A DNA stretch of 64,000 nucleotides from Litsea cubeba (Eukaryota > Streptophyta > Magnoliopsida > Laurales > Lauraceae). The first letter of the stretch is position 1; each line of letters starts with the position of its first letter. The notes under the pieces are model-generated. The model was given only the letters and a program-made list of their open reading frames with translations, had not been told where the DNA came from and did not search any database. The position numbers and the translations under genes are program-made. This document shows positions 14,201 to 26,200 of the stretch, in pieces. The stretch spans positions 116,493,717-116,557,716 of the forward strand of contig CM022944.1 of NCBI GenBank assembly GCA_012931725.1. The letters run 5' to 3'.

Positions 14201-17200
14201 CTTTACATTGGAAGTTATCTTTAAGCTTATGATGAGAATTGAGATCACACTCTGATAGAGGTCCAATTTCTTAGAGTCATCTCCTTGATACTCTGCAATA
14301 TATCAGCCATAGCAGCCTCCACCGGCTTGACATTAGCTTTTACCCATCCTTTGATATTGCCTTTAGGCTTCTGAACCTTGGATGCTATCCTGAACCCTGC
14401 CTAACCTTGAATCTGAAAATCAGACCACCACGAACGAATAAGATCGGTAAGCCCCTTTTCTTCAAGCCATATCAGCTCAAAATGAAAAGGCCTTGGGCCC
14501 CAATACTCCAGCCTCGAGTCTAAGACAATGGGGCAATGGTCAGAAGTAGGTTTTGGAAGCGCCACCTGAATCGTATGAGGATATAAGTCGGCCCACTCCC
14601 TTAAAATCAGAAATCTATCCAAACGAGACATAATAGGCGGCACTTGGTGGTTAGACCACGTGAAAGAAGCCCTGTTTAGCTGCAAATCTAACAGATTCTG
14701 ACTATTTATCCAATCTGTAAAAGCAGTCATCTCTGGTAATCATCACCTAGTTTTTCTTCTGGAGATCTGATAATGTTGAAATCTCCCCCAATGCACCATG
14801 GACCATTCCATCTAGCTCTAACCGTGTCTAACTCACTCCAGAAATCAGTTATTCTTTGATTAACATTCGGACCATGGACAGTAGATATAATAGAGTCTTT
14901 ATTATTTTCCAGGTCTTCAAAGACAACAGAGAGAGAATACACCCACCCACTGGTCCTTAGAGTTAACCTTACGGGTATCCCATATGAGATTAATTCCCCC
15001 TGAGGACCCTGCAACCTTCTACACAAACCATTCCCCCCCCCCCCCGCGGATGTCCTTAGCCAACCCCTCCTTCCCCGAATTGATTTTTAGACTCTTGAAT
15101 TAGCACCACAGCAGCTTTCTGGTTACGAATTGCCTTCTTGACCACTGCTCTTTGCTCTTAGCTGCCGAGACCCCTAACATTCCATCATACAATCTTCATT
15201 GGTGGCCCTTGCACCTTGGAACTCTGAATAGTTTGATCGGAACCCTTTCCAACTGCTGATCTGCCTGTACCCTTTTCATAATTTATCGAGCTTCTCAGAC
15301 TCTGCAACTCTAACAGCCTTCTTCTTGGACCTCTCCTCCTCTCTGGCAGCGGAATTAATCCTTTCGCACCCCTGAGCAAATTCAATCATCCTTTTCCAGT
15401 CCTCCTCGTTGTTTCCCACTATACACCCACGACTTTGCCACAAAGTAATTTCTTAGAATTCAACCATTCGCTTGAACTAGACTCACCAGATAGAATGGAT
15501 TTTGCCGCTTCCCTTTTTGCTTTGGTTCACTGTACCAACTGCTGGCTTCGCTGTAACTGGTATGCTCGTCGACAATGGAACTGCTGTCCAGTCATTGTTA
15601 TGCTGGGAGATAAGCTCCTTGTGCTTCCCACGACTTTTCATCACTGAAATCCAGCCCTCCTGCAGATTCTGAGAAATCTCTGGAGGAGTTTCTAGATACA
15701 TGGCATGAAGTTCGGCCACCTGTGTGGAGGGTAGACAGGCCACTGGGGAGGCTTCGGAGACAGTGAATATCGTTGGAACCTTCTCAGCTTGAGTGTCATC
15801 GACAAGCTTCATCGCAGTGGCAGCGCGCATTTCTTAGCCCTCTTCCACCTTCCCAATCGACTATCCTGCTTATCAATCTTTGAGGTTCCCTGTAACGAAA
15901 TCAGGGGCTGGTCTTTCGGATGAGATCTGCTCCGGGCCTGCCTATCGCTTAACTTCAGTTTTTTCTTTTTGAATTTGATTCGCTGTCTCTGTTATTTTCT
16001 GTGGTACACCAATTTTTCTGACATACAACAATGGAAACTACAACAGCAACAATTGACAATAAACATAAGAAAATACCATAAATTGACAATAAAAAAATGA
16101 AAAATATTAGAAGATTGAAAAATCTGCATGAAAAAACTCACAACAGTGAAGTTTCCCAAATAAAATTCTGATAAGTTGGGATGTATGGATGTACCAAAGT
16201 AAATGATGGGCTAAATACTCGGGCATAATTAATCATATATTAGAATGTGCCAGAAAGTGATGCAATCAAAAGGATCGGATTCAACAAAAGACCCTATATG
16301 AACCCCCAATCACAATATATGTTAACCCGATTTTCTGTGGAAGGGAGTGAGATAAAAGGGTTAAAGATGTTAAATGTTACCTTTCAATTTCACTAAAGAG
16401 ATGATGTGGGAAATGGGAGTTCATCCACACTAATGTACAGACTCTTGTAGGCTTTAGAATTCATCCACACTTCTCTTTGATGGGCAATAGATAACGTCTA
16501 AAATAGTGGTTGTTAGTGTTACAAGTAAAATATGAGAAGGGACCAATTAAAGCCTCCCTTTTTTAATTTTTTTCTTTTATTAAAGAATAAGTATATTGAT
16601 CTCTTTTGGAAAGGGCCGGGAAAGCCCCTATACAAAAGGATCACTCTCAATGCTTCTCAATACCCCGTAAGCTATCAGCTATGCTGAGGAATATGGCCAC
16701 TTGCAGTAGGTAGAAGAAACGGGAGGAGAGCCAAAAAATAGGAGAAAAGAAACAACCCACAAGCCCACACTCTGGGCCACAGAAAATCCCTTTACAAAGG
16801 AGAGAACAGACCAAGAAAAACCAGCAAACCCAGCAAATCTGGGCAAGAACAAAAGGCAGAAAACAATTGGCAAAGGAAGCTCCAAGCATGAAAATGGCCA
16901 GCAGCAGCAGCAGCTCCAAATAAAACTGCAATAAGCAGCAGCAGGGCAGCAAACAGGAAGCACATAACAGCAGGGAAGCACACACTTTCTGGAGCCAACA
17001 ACAAGAAAAAGCAACATAAAGAAGACCCAGCCTAAAAAGGAGAAGGCAATTTATGCCTCTTTCACGCCTAACACAAGAATTAAAACTCTAGTTCCAATAG
17101 ACCTTATCCTTTTAGGCTTCTTTCACTCCCAGCACAAGAATTAAAATCCTAGTTCCAATAGACCTCAAGCCCAAGTTCTATTAAGCCAGAAATATCAATT

Positions 17201-20200
17201 TTCTTATTCCAATAACAAGCTAGTAATTATATCTTTTACATACCTTTAATAAAAAGAAAAAACTGAAATCCTCATAGATCTTGGTTTGCAAGCTAAAGTA
17301 AAACTAAATGCTAGCTCCAAAGTCCCACTAGTTTGGTCATTCAGTCCTTATTTTCTTTATAAGTACTCCAAATTATGCTCAACAAATAATAAAAAAACTC
17401 TTCACAGAGAAACTGTCTCAATTTGAACTTGAGTAATTTTGAGAAAGGCATGATTTCAATTGAAATAAAGGGTTGATCTGCCCATTTGGTGGGGACCTCA
17501 TGTGAGGCATGTCCAAGCAAAAAAATGAGGATACTGTGGCCGAATGGATTTTAATTTGGTGCAGTGCTGAAAGCTAGAACTACAATAGATCCACCTTCCT
17601 GCAGGTCTTGGAACTTCCAGTCGCACCTGTAAGTCCTAGAAAGTAGAATCTATAGTAGCTGTCAGTCTGAAAGTTGGATAGGGGAACAATATGACCATGT
17701 GAGTGAACATCTCATTTTGCAGCATCTGTTCAACTGTAACAGTTTATCGTTATGCATTGAGTGGATTCAGAAAATAGGAACATGGAAAGGCATTGTGATT
17801 TGTGAGGGAAAGTGCGTTCCATGGTAGTTATATAATTAGTACATTAGATATCTGTGTGTTGTGTAAAAACCTAAAATGATCTGTTTGAAAGTCCTTTTAT
17901 TTACTTACATCTGATTACTCACTTAAGATCTATTTGGCATAGGATTATCTGTTTAAATTTTTTGTGTTACTTTGCTCAGAAATGTTAATGATTCTATTTG
18001 TGACTTTCATACGAACCCTTGTATGCTTTCTTTTTCCCTAATATTTTGCACAATACCTGTGTTTTCTGTCATGTGCTTGAATTCTTTTGAAGTATTACTT
18101 TACATTATCCTGATTTAAAAATCTTTCCATCTAAAAATGATGAAATGTTAAGCTTGCTTTAAATGTTTAAGGGCGCGTTTGGCAACAGGATTCCTTCGTC
18201 TTTTTATATGATGCTATCCTTTGTGTGGATTTCTCATTAAGAGGATTCAGCGCATTCCATGTTTGGAAAACCTGTGGATTTACATAGACTGCATCCAACG
18301 GTCCCAAGTTTTTCACAAATTTCTCACAATCCGTGTTGAATCAAGCCATACAATCTGGACCTTTAGCTGTTTGTGGCCTTCTAGTGATGTATGGACGGTT
18401 TCGGATCTTGCAAATCGGATCCACAAAATAAAAAAAAAACAGTTTTTACATTGTTGACTTTTTTTTTTTTTTTTTTTTGTGCCAATATCTCAAATCTATG
18501 ATGAAGTTATAGCTGAAATTGACCCCATGGCCATTTGGACTTTTGGAGATGATTAACGATCAGAGCATTAATCAGTGACCCACAGTAATAAAAATTGCAC
18601 AAAAGGGACTTGCACTTTGAGTCTTGATTTTTTGCTATATGACAGATGATATAAGGACGATTGGCGGCGAAACTAAGGAGTTTCCTATCACGATTGGTCT
18701 ACACCAAGGCTCAGCGTTAAGCCCGTAATTGTTTGCCCTAGTTATGGATGAGATTACAAGACATATCCAGGATGATGTGCCGTGGTGTATGCTATTTGCA
18801 GATGACATTGTTTTAGTGGATGAGACGAGAGAAGGAGTGAATGCTAAACTTGAATTGTGGCGGAAAACATTAGAGACAAAAGGGTTTAGGCTAAGTCGAT
18901 GCAAAACGGAATATATGGAATGCAAGTTTAGTCAAAGTAGGACACCTAGTAACATAGAAGTAAGTTTGGGCACACAAAAGATAGTAGAGAAAGAAAACTT
19001 TAGGTACCTTGGATCTATGGTTGCAACAGGATGGAGGGATTGATACTGATGTAAGTCACAGGATTCAAGCCGGGTGGACCAAATGGAGGAGTGCTTCGGG
19101 GGTCTTGTGTGATCGGAAAGTCCCCCTCAAGGTTAAAGGAAAGTATTATAAGGTGGCGGTACGGCCAGCGTTGTTATATGGATCAGAGTGTTGGGCAGTA
19201 AAGCATAATCATGTCAAGAAGATGGAAGTTGCGGAGATGAGAATGCTAAGATGGATGTGCGGATCACAAGGAGAGATAGGATTAGGAATGGGGAGATTAG
19301 GGGCATAGTAGGAATAGCACCGATTGGAGATAAAATGAGAGAAAATCGACTGAGATGGTTCGGCCATGTTAGAAGGCGTCCAACAGAGGCACCTGTTAAA
19401 AGGTGTGAAAGCATGGAGTTTGCCAAGAGTAGGAGAGGGAGAGGGAGACCCAAGAGAAGTTGGAAAGAAACTATTAAACATGATCTTGCCTACATGGATC
19501 TAACGGAGGACATGGCCCTAAACAGATTTGATTGGCGTCGTCAAATCCATATAGCCGACCCCACCTAGTGGGAAAAGGCTTGGTTTGGTTTGGTTTGGTA
19601 CAGATGAATGGTCTGGATTTATTTGCAAATTTCTGGCAATCCATAGAGAATTAATCTGTCAAATTTGCCCCTGTAGCTGTTTTTGGCCTTTTGAAGATGG
19701 TTAACGGTTTGGATTGTCCAAATAGGACCCACAGAATTCCAAAATTGGTCATCGAATGGTCTAGACTTGCTTGCAAATATCTCACAAATTTGGATGAATC
19801 AATGGCTGATTTTGGTCTCATAGCCGTTTTGACCATTTTAAAGGGGATTAACGGTTCGGATATTCATTGTGGTGCCCAGAAAAAAAAAAAAAAACGGTGA
19901 TGTGTAAATTGACGCCCAAAACACTGTTCATCCGCAAATTTGAGCGCATTATGATTTTAGAAATTCGATGGGGAGTGGTTTGATCTTCATTATCTGCCCT
20001 TTTACTGACTTTTGGGTATTTTGAGAATTCCTCTTATACTTATACAGCCTCACCGATTGCAGTGGCGGCCCTAGAAATTCGAGTCAGTGGGGTCAACAAA
20101 AGACTTATCTTCCGCAAATCGAATAAATTCCCCTTTATCAACATCTGTCATGTACTTTCGATAATTCGACAAACCTAATATAAAATTCTCAAATAATCTA

Positions 20201-23200
20201 TTTCCGATAATCTTACAAAAATAACATTGAATTCTTAAACAAAAATAAACAGAAATTTTGATACATTGTTACTAATAGTTCTTAGTCCAAAAGGAAAATT
20301 CAAATACATAAACTCCTATAGTTCCCCTCGACGGGTTTTCATGTGTTGAAATCGCTGCATAATGGCTTCATTAATCATTATCAACACTAGCAAACACATC
20401 CTTTTCAATATATGTGACCAAACAGTCATTCATCCATTGATCTCTCATTCAGTTACGCAATATTCTTTACGTACTTCATCACTGAAATAACTCTTTCTAC
20501 CGTTGCAGTCGCTACATGGTAAAATCAATGCCAATTTTAGAAGCAAATAAACCAATGGGTTACAATATCCTTTTTTGTCTCCACTAATTTTCTCGCAATG
20601 TCAACAATTCCTTTAAGTTCTAAAAACTCGTTGCTAGAGTGCATATCAGCAATGTAGTTTTGAAGTTGATGGTCAAGTGCCACAAGGTCTATTGCAGAAA
20701 ACTCAGAGGCATAAAATTGAGCAAGACGGACCAACCTTTTTATGTCAAAAGCAGAAAATGAATTCGTGGGATTTAAGCAAGCCACGCAAAAAAGCAACTT
20801 AGTATTAACCTCTGTGAAACGGTTGTTGAGGTCTTGAAGTTGCATATCGATGACTCTGTGGAATAGTTTAACACGGTAGTTAAGTAAATTTGTAATCTGT
20901 GGGGCTTTGCGCCGTGGCCTCCTAGAAACTACAAAGATATCATCCATGTTCGGGATAGAAACACCATGTTTGTTGCAAAATGAAGACACTTCAGTCTATA
21001 GAGATTCTCATTCATCATCTCTCATTTTCTTCAATCGTAGTTTAGACACTTTAACTAGTTTCATGGCATTCACAATATCTTGATCTTTCCTCTGCAATGG
21101 CCCATTATTATTATTATTATTATTTTGTAGACAGATGGCCCATTGACTTAGGCATTGAGTGGGGTCAAAAGCTTCCCATAAGTTCAATTCATGACACTTT
21201 TTTTTTATTTTTATTTTTTCAGATCCTAGTGGGGTCAATTGACCCCACTGGGATCAATTTAGCGCCGCCCTTGACCGGTTGCCAAACGTGGAGTTTCCGT
21301 GAATCCAAGGAAAAAGAGCTAGGAATCCACGTGTGGACTGTTGCCAAATGTGCCCTAAAATATTGCCTTGAATATTAGGTGAGATAATCTAGAGAAGAGG
21401 TATGCTTTGTCAAGTACTTGATAGCCTGACTTTTGGGCTTCTTTAACATATCTCCAAAAACAGCCTTCTTTAAGCTGGCCCTGGCTTATGGACTTGTTTT
21501 TTGGTTGGCCCAGCTGTAGGCTGTTTTTGGAGGTTTCCCATCTCGTGGACTGCTTTGGGTTAGCTCTCGCTTGGTTGGTTCTCTTTTCTGGGAGTGCGAG
21601 ACTGCGAGGTTCCCCTATTGCTATGTACTCTGTACAATCTCTTTTGGAAATTTATACACTTACCTTTCCAAAAAAAAGAAAAAGAAAAGAAAAGAAGTAA
21701 TTGATTGCCATTTTTCAATCTAAGTTTTTTTTCTTTTTTCTTTTCTTGAATTGCCACTGGCCATTTTGAAATAATCTATGTATTCCACTTGAGCTTGATT
21801 CTCTTTTGACTTTTTAGAAGTGATTAAATTTGAATCATGCTTATTGTTTGAAATATTGATTTAAATCTCATAGGAATGGATAAAAAAGGTTTTACTTAGT
21901 CAAATCTCAATTTTCATGTCTCTGATCTGCTGCATGATATGGTTCACACTTGAATTGTTCTCAACAAATGTTTCTTACTTTGGTTTTCATGTTTATGGCC
22001 TGTTTCAGTTGAGCTGCCACCTTGGTTTTCTTCCGTGGCCCTGACTCTGGTGTCAGATGCAGACATTGTAAGCATATACTGATGAATCCAATTAGATTTT
22101 GGAATGTTGCTGCGGATAGTGTATTAAGTTGCTAAATGTATTTTGAGATGAAGGGCACTTTGATGCACCCGAGTTACATTCAGTCTAATTATTTTGGCAA
22201 AATGGATGATGCTTCTATTTCTTCCTTTTGTCTTTTAATTTGAGAATGGATGATTATCTCAGCAGAAAATTCACATGAGATGGGATACTGTTTTCCAATT
22301 TCACCACTGCAAATCTGTATCAGTGATCAATACTGTTTGGCAAGAAGGCAGACTACTATTATGCTAGATGTGGTCATATTAATTTACCACCGAAATGCAT
22401 ATTGGAACAAACAATCATTCATTCTGCTGAAACCTGAAATATAGCACCAGTTTTGATCTGGGACTTCTCAAATTTCTAAGACCATTGTATTTTGAGAAGT
22501 GGTGTATGTGCCCATGGTTTTTATGTGAACACCCACTGTTCCAATTTTTGCTATATATCATTCCCCTTTCATATGGTTGTTTTGTTAGTTGCTGTCATCA
22601 TTACAGTGGTGAAAAAATGACAAATTCCCAATCCTGCATCTGTATGTTGTTATATTGATATCTAAAAGTTACATTTTGGTTGTTGTTTTAATTGTGGAGA
22701 ATGTGTAGATGTTTGCTACTTGACTATTCAGAATATGATTCGTCATGTACACTATTTTTATTTGAAAATGCACATTTATTTAAATATACTTGATTCTGTG
22801 ATCCTAATTTTAGATTGTAAATGAAGCCAGCAGTTGGAGCTTTGTGCTATGCCTCACAAGTTCCTTTATTCATGCTGGTACCATTACTTGCAGTCTGCTT
22901 AAACCAATTTACAAGAGGAAGCATGAGGTCCTTTGCCTTAGCATATGGCATTTGGCTGTCTCCTTATTTGTTCATGGGGGATCCATGATTCAGTAATTAA
23001 GATGTAATCCCACAATCAATGGTGCCCCACAAATGTCCTGATTGAAAAGCATCCTATACTGATTGAAAAACATCCTATATCCATCTATACTTTGGTCTTC
23101 TTTTTTAATGTTCTGTTGCTGCATTCAATTTTTACTGTCTATTTGTAGAGCACTAGTGACACAGTTGGGATTTTCTAATCTGAGATTTCTGGGACATGAC

Positions 23201-26200
23201 CTGTGGTAAGGCCCATGACATTAATGGTCCAGATCACTGAACCATAATCCTGCATGTATAGAACAGGGCAAGACAACAAATTGTGTTTTTTTGGGCACAA
23301 AACCTGTACTTCCTCTTTTAGTGAAGTGTACACAGCAGCTTAAATATGGCATGAACCTCTGGGTAAATGCGAAGGTGGTGGTTTCTTAAGCTTCACCAAA
23401 TCTCCAAATGGTAATTGTTTAGATGGCAGACTGGACATGGTTGGCAATATTTTGAAGTGATGATGACCTAGTAAGGATTGATAGTATGCAGGAACTGCTT
23501 ACTTACAAAAACCTTCTCCACTATGTATTTCTCTTTCTTTCGATCCTTCATCAGAGCCTCATTTTTGTTCGTTCTTCCTCAGTATTTGCAAATACCCATA
23601 TTCTATCTCGAGGAGCGCCATATTGCCAGCTTACATTACTGATAGGTTGGCCCACCTTTACCATTCCTAGGTAAGAAACCAAAAAGGAAAATGATAGAAA
23701 TGAAAGTCTTTCTTTTAAATTAGGCACCATGGCATCAAATTTGGTGAGGTGTTGGTTGTTAGCTTCTAGTTAGGGCTATCAAACGGGTCGTGTTAACGAA
23801 TTCGGGTTGCGGGTCAAACTGAATTCGGGTTAGAATCCCCTCGACCCGAGCACGACCCATTAAGAAAACGGGTCAAAAAACCAAACACGAACCCAATTCG
23901 TTTATTTAACGGGTCACCCGAATACGACCCGTTAACCCGTTAATTTTGAAAAATATATTCATTAAACTTAAAAAGTATCTCTTTTCTAAATCATGAAGCC
24001 ATACTTTATGTTTTGAGGCTACGCCCATTTTCTAAGTAAATGTTGTATCTCTTCTGATTAAGTGCATCTTCCACTGAATAAAAGTTATGTCACCCCCACT
24101 TTGATTTTTTGCATGGTATTGTGATGCTGCTGATGCACACTTGGCAACATTGTTTTTTGGCGGGTTGTATCGGGTCCTAATGGGTTAACGGGTCCGACCC
24201 ATTAACGACCCGAACCCATTAAGGGGTCACCCAAACCCGTTAATATCAGTGTGGGTTCGTGTCGTGTTAACGGGTCGTGTGACATTTTGATAGCCCTACT
24301 TCTAGTGGTCTCATCAAAAGTAGATGGACAGCAATGATTGTTCAGAATTTGAAAATTGAAAGTCGGTGGTTGTCTGAAGGGCCACCCAGGTGCTCCAGCA
24401 GGCAAGCACCAGGGTGGTGCTGAGAAATGAGTCAAATGACAACCACTCCCTCCATTTTGAGGTCGGTTGGCGAGGGTGCAAAAGCAGATGTTAAGTTTTC
24501 CTGGTACTTGACAGCCTCAAGTTTTCTTGATTAGTAAAAGCCTCAGTTATTTAATGGGATTCTTTGAAGAACTACTTATTGTGAAGGAGATGTAGACAGT
24601 GTCTTTGTTTCAGCTCGTTACAATGCTAAGTCACCTTGAAGAGTGGAGACTTGATTCCTAGGTGTATGAATTATGGGTAATTCCCCTCCGTAAATGTCTA
24701 TTTCCCCAGGGTTAAGTCAGTTGACTGTTCTTTGTCAGGCGAGCATTTAATTGCACACAACTCCTCAAAGCTGCTTAATATAGAAAATGAAAGAGAGGAG
24801 GAAGAAGAAGAAAGGAGAGGGAAGAGAGGAGGGAAGGAGGGGTGTGGGGTGTTGTTTGAGAAGGTTTGGGAGGGAGGAGATGGAGTTTCATATGATAACA
24901 TGATATTCCTCCTCTCTCCTCCATTCCCTCATCTCTAGTACCCATTCGTCTTCCATTCCCTTTTGTATTACTTTCATTTCTCTTACTTCTATTCCTATTT
25001 TTCAACTGCATGTTACAACTATACAATGTTACCCACACTTAAAATGTTACCCACACTTAAAATGTTACCCACACTTAAAATGTTCGTGTGGTTAGGAAGT
25101 CCAGTTTTAACCTGGAGGTCCTACCTTCGAATCCCTTTAAGGCCTTAACCGATACATAGGGCTAGTGGATGGTTCTATGTATCCGTAGGTTTACCAATGA
25201 TCAACCGAAGGGGGGTCGGCGGGTTCCTATGTTATCAAAAAAATGTTACAACTATACATATGTAATAGGAGGCTACAAGAAAACATAATATGGTTCTGCC
25301 TCTTACAAGTTACAAACGTATATTCTTGTAAAACTGGCTGTTCGACTAGGAACTTTTTTTTGCCAATTTGAACTAGCCACATTTTGGGAGATTGGGAATG
25401 AGGTTGGATCTGCTCTGTTGTATGGAGCTGAATGTTGGGCAATGAAGAAACAAGATAAAGTTAAAACCACGTGACTGAGATGCGTATTGCTATGATGAAC
25501 TTTTGGAGTTACAAGAATGAATTAGGAATGAGTACATTAGAAGATAAGTGCAAGGAACTAGGAGAAGGGATTAAATCCTCGGTTGAAGTGGTGAGGAAAG
25601 ATGTGCTAGGCTGATTTACAGAGAGCATGGCTTCATAGGGGGCTGAGTGGAAAATCATCTCTCACAAATGCAATCCTAAAAATAGATTGGATTAGAGGCT
25701 ACGATGATGGTGATGAAAGGATCTAAGATTCTTGTATTAACAGGAACAAGAAGAAGAATCAAGAAGAAGAAGAAATTGCAAACTCTTGTCCCATCCCAAG
25801 ATGGGGATCGACCATGTGTATTTATATTGGTTGTTGCCTAATCAAAGGCTCTAATTACAATCTAATTCACATCTCTTTATAATTGATTACAAGTTAATAA
25901 GGAAAATCTCGATGTGATTACAATCTTGTAATTATATATAGATGTTGACCATAACTTACAAGATTCACATGTGAGATATACTGTGTGGGCCTGTGATGAT
26001 GGGCCTTTGGTTATGGGCCTGTCATAGTGGGCCTATGAATCTATTGGATCTCTACACTCCCCCCTCAAATTGATGCGGGGAACAACATAGCATCCATTTG
26101 GAAAGAATATAATCATTCTTACAGAAGCTACAAGGAGATGACAGTATTGAGGAATGGATTCGATGATCAATAATGATAGCATCGACTGTCTTAAATATAT

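Larger units (their letters stand above)
5601..16000 (-). mobile_element. L1-type LINE, split by a Copia insertion
   Basis: Reads right to left: ORF1 tail and endonuclease (about 15.83-14.4 kb), reverse transcriptase (14.4-13.4 kb and, after the Copia insert, 7.95-7.07 kb), zf-RVT (6.69-6.45 kb) and RNase H (6.5-5.78 kb). A poly-T run at about 5602-5614 is the plus-strand image of the poly-A tail. Frames are broken by stops and shifts, so the copy is dead. I found no flanking target-site duplication; the 5' limit near 16000 is approximate. Confidence 0.85.
18171..21355. mobile_element. PIF/Harbinger-type non-autonomous element with nested insertions
   Basis: The ends GGGCGCGTTTGGCAACAG and, reversed, GGGCACATTTGGCAACAG form terminal inverted repeats bounded by TAA on both sides (18168-18170 and 21356-21358), as in Harbinger/Tourist elements. 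Inside, subterminal units with TTGCAAATTTCTGGCAATCC- and GGTTAACGGTTTGGA-like sequence recur at about 18.29-18.6 kb and 19.6-19.89 kb. An RTE LINE and a hAT element inserted later. No Harbinger transposase is present. Confidence 0.75.
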
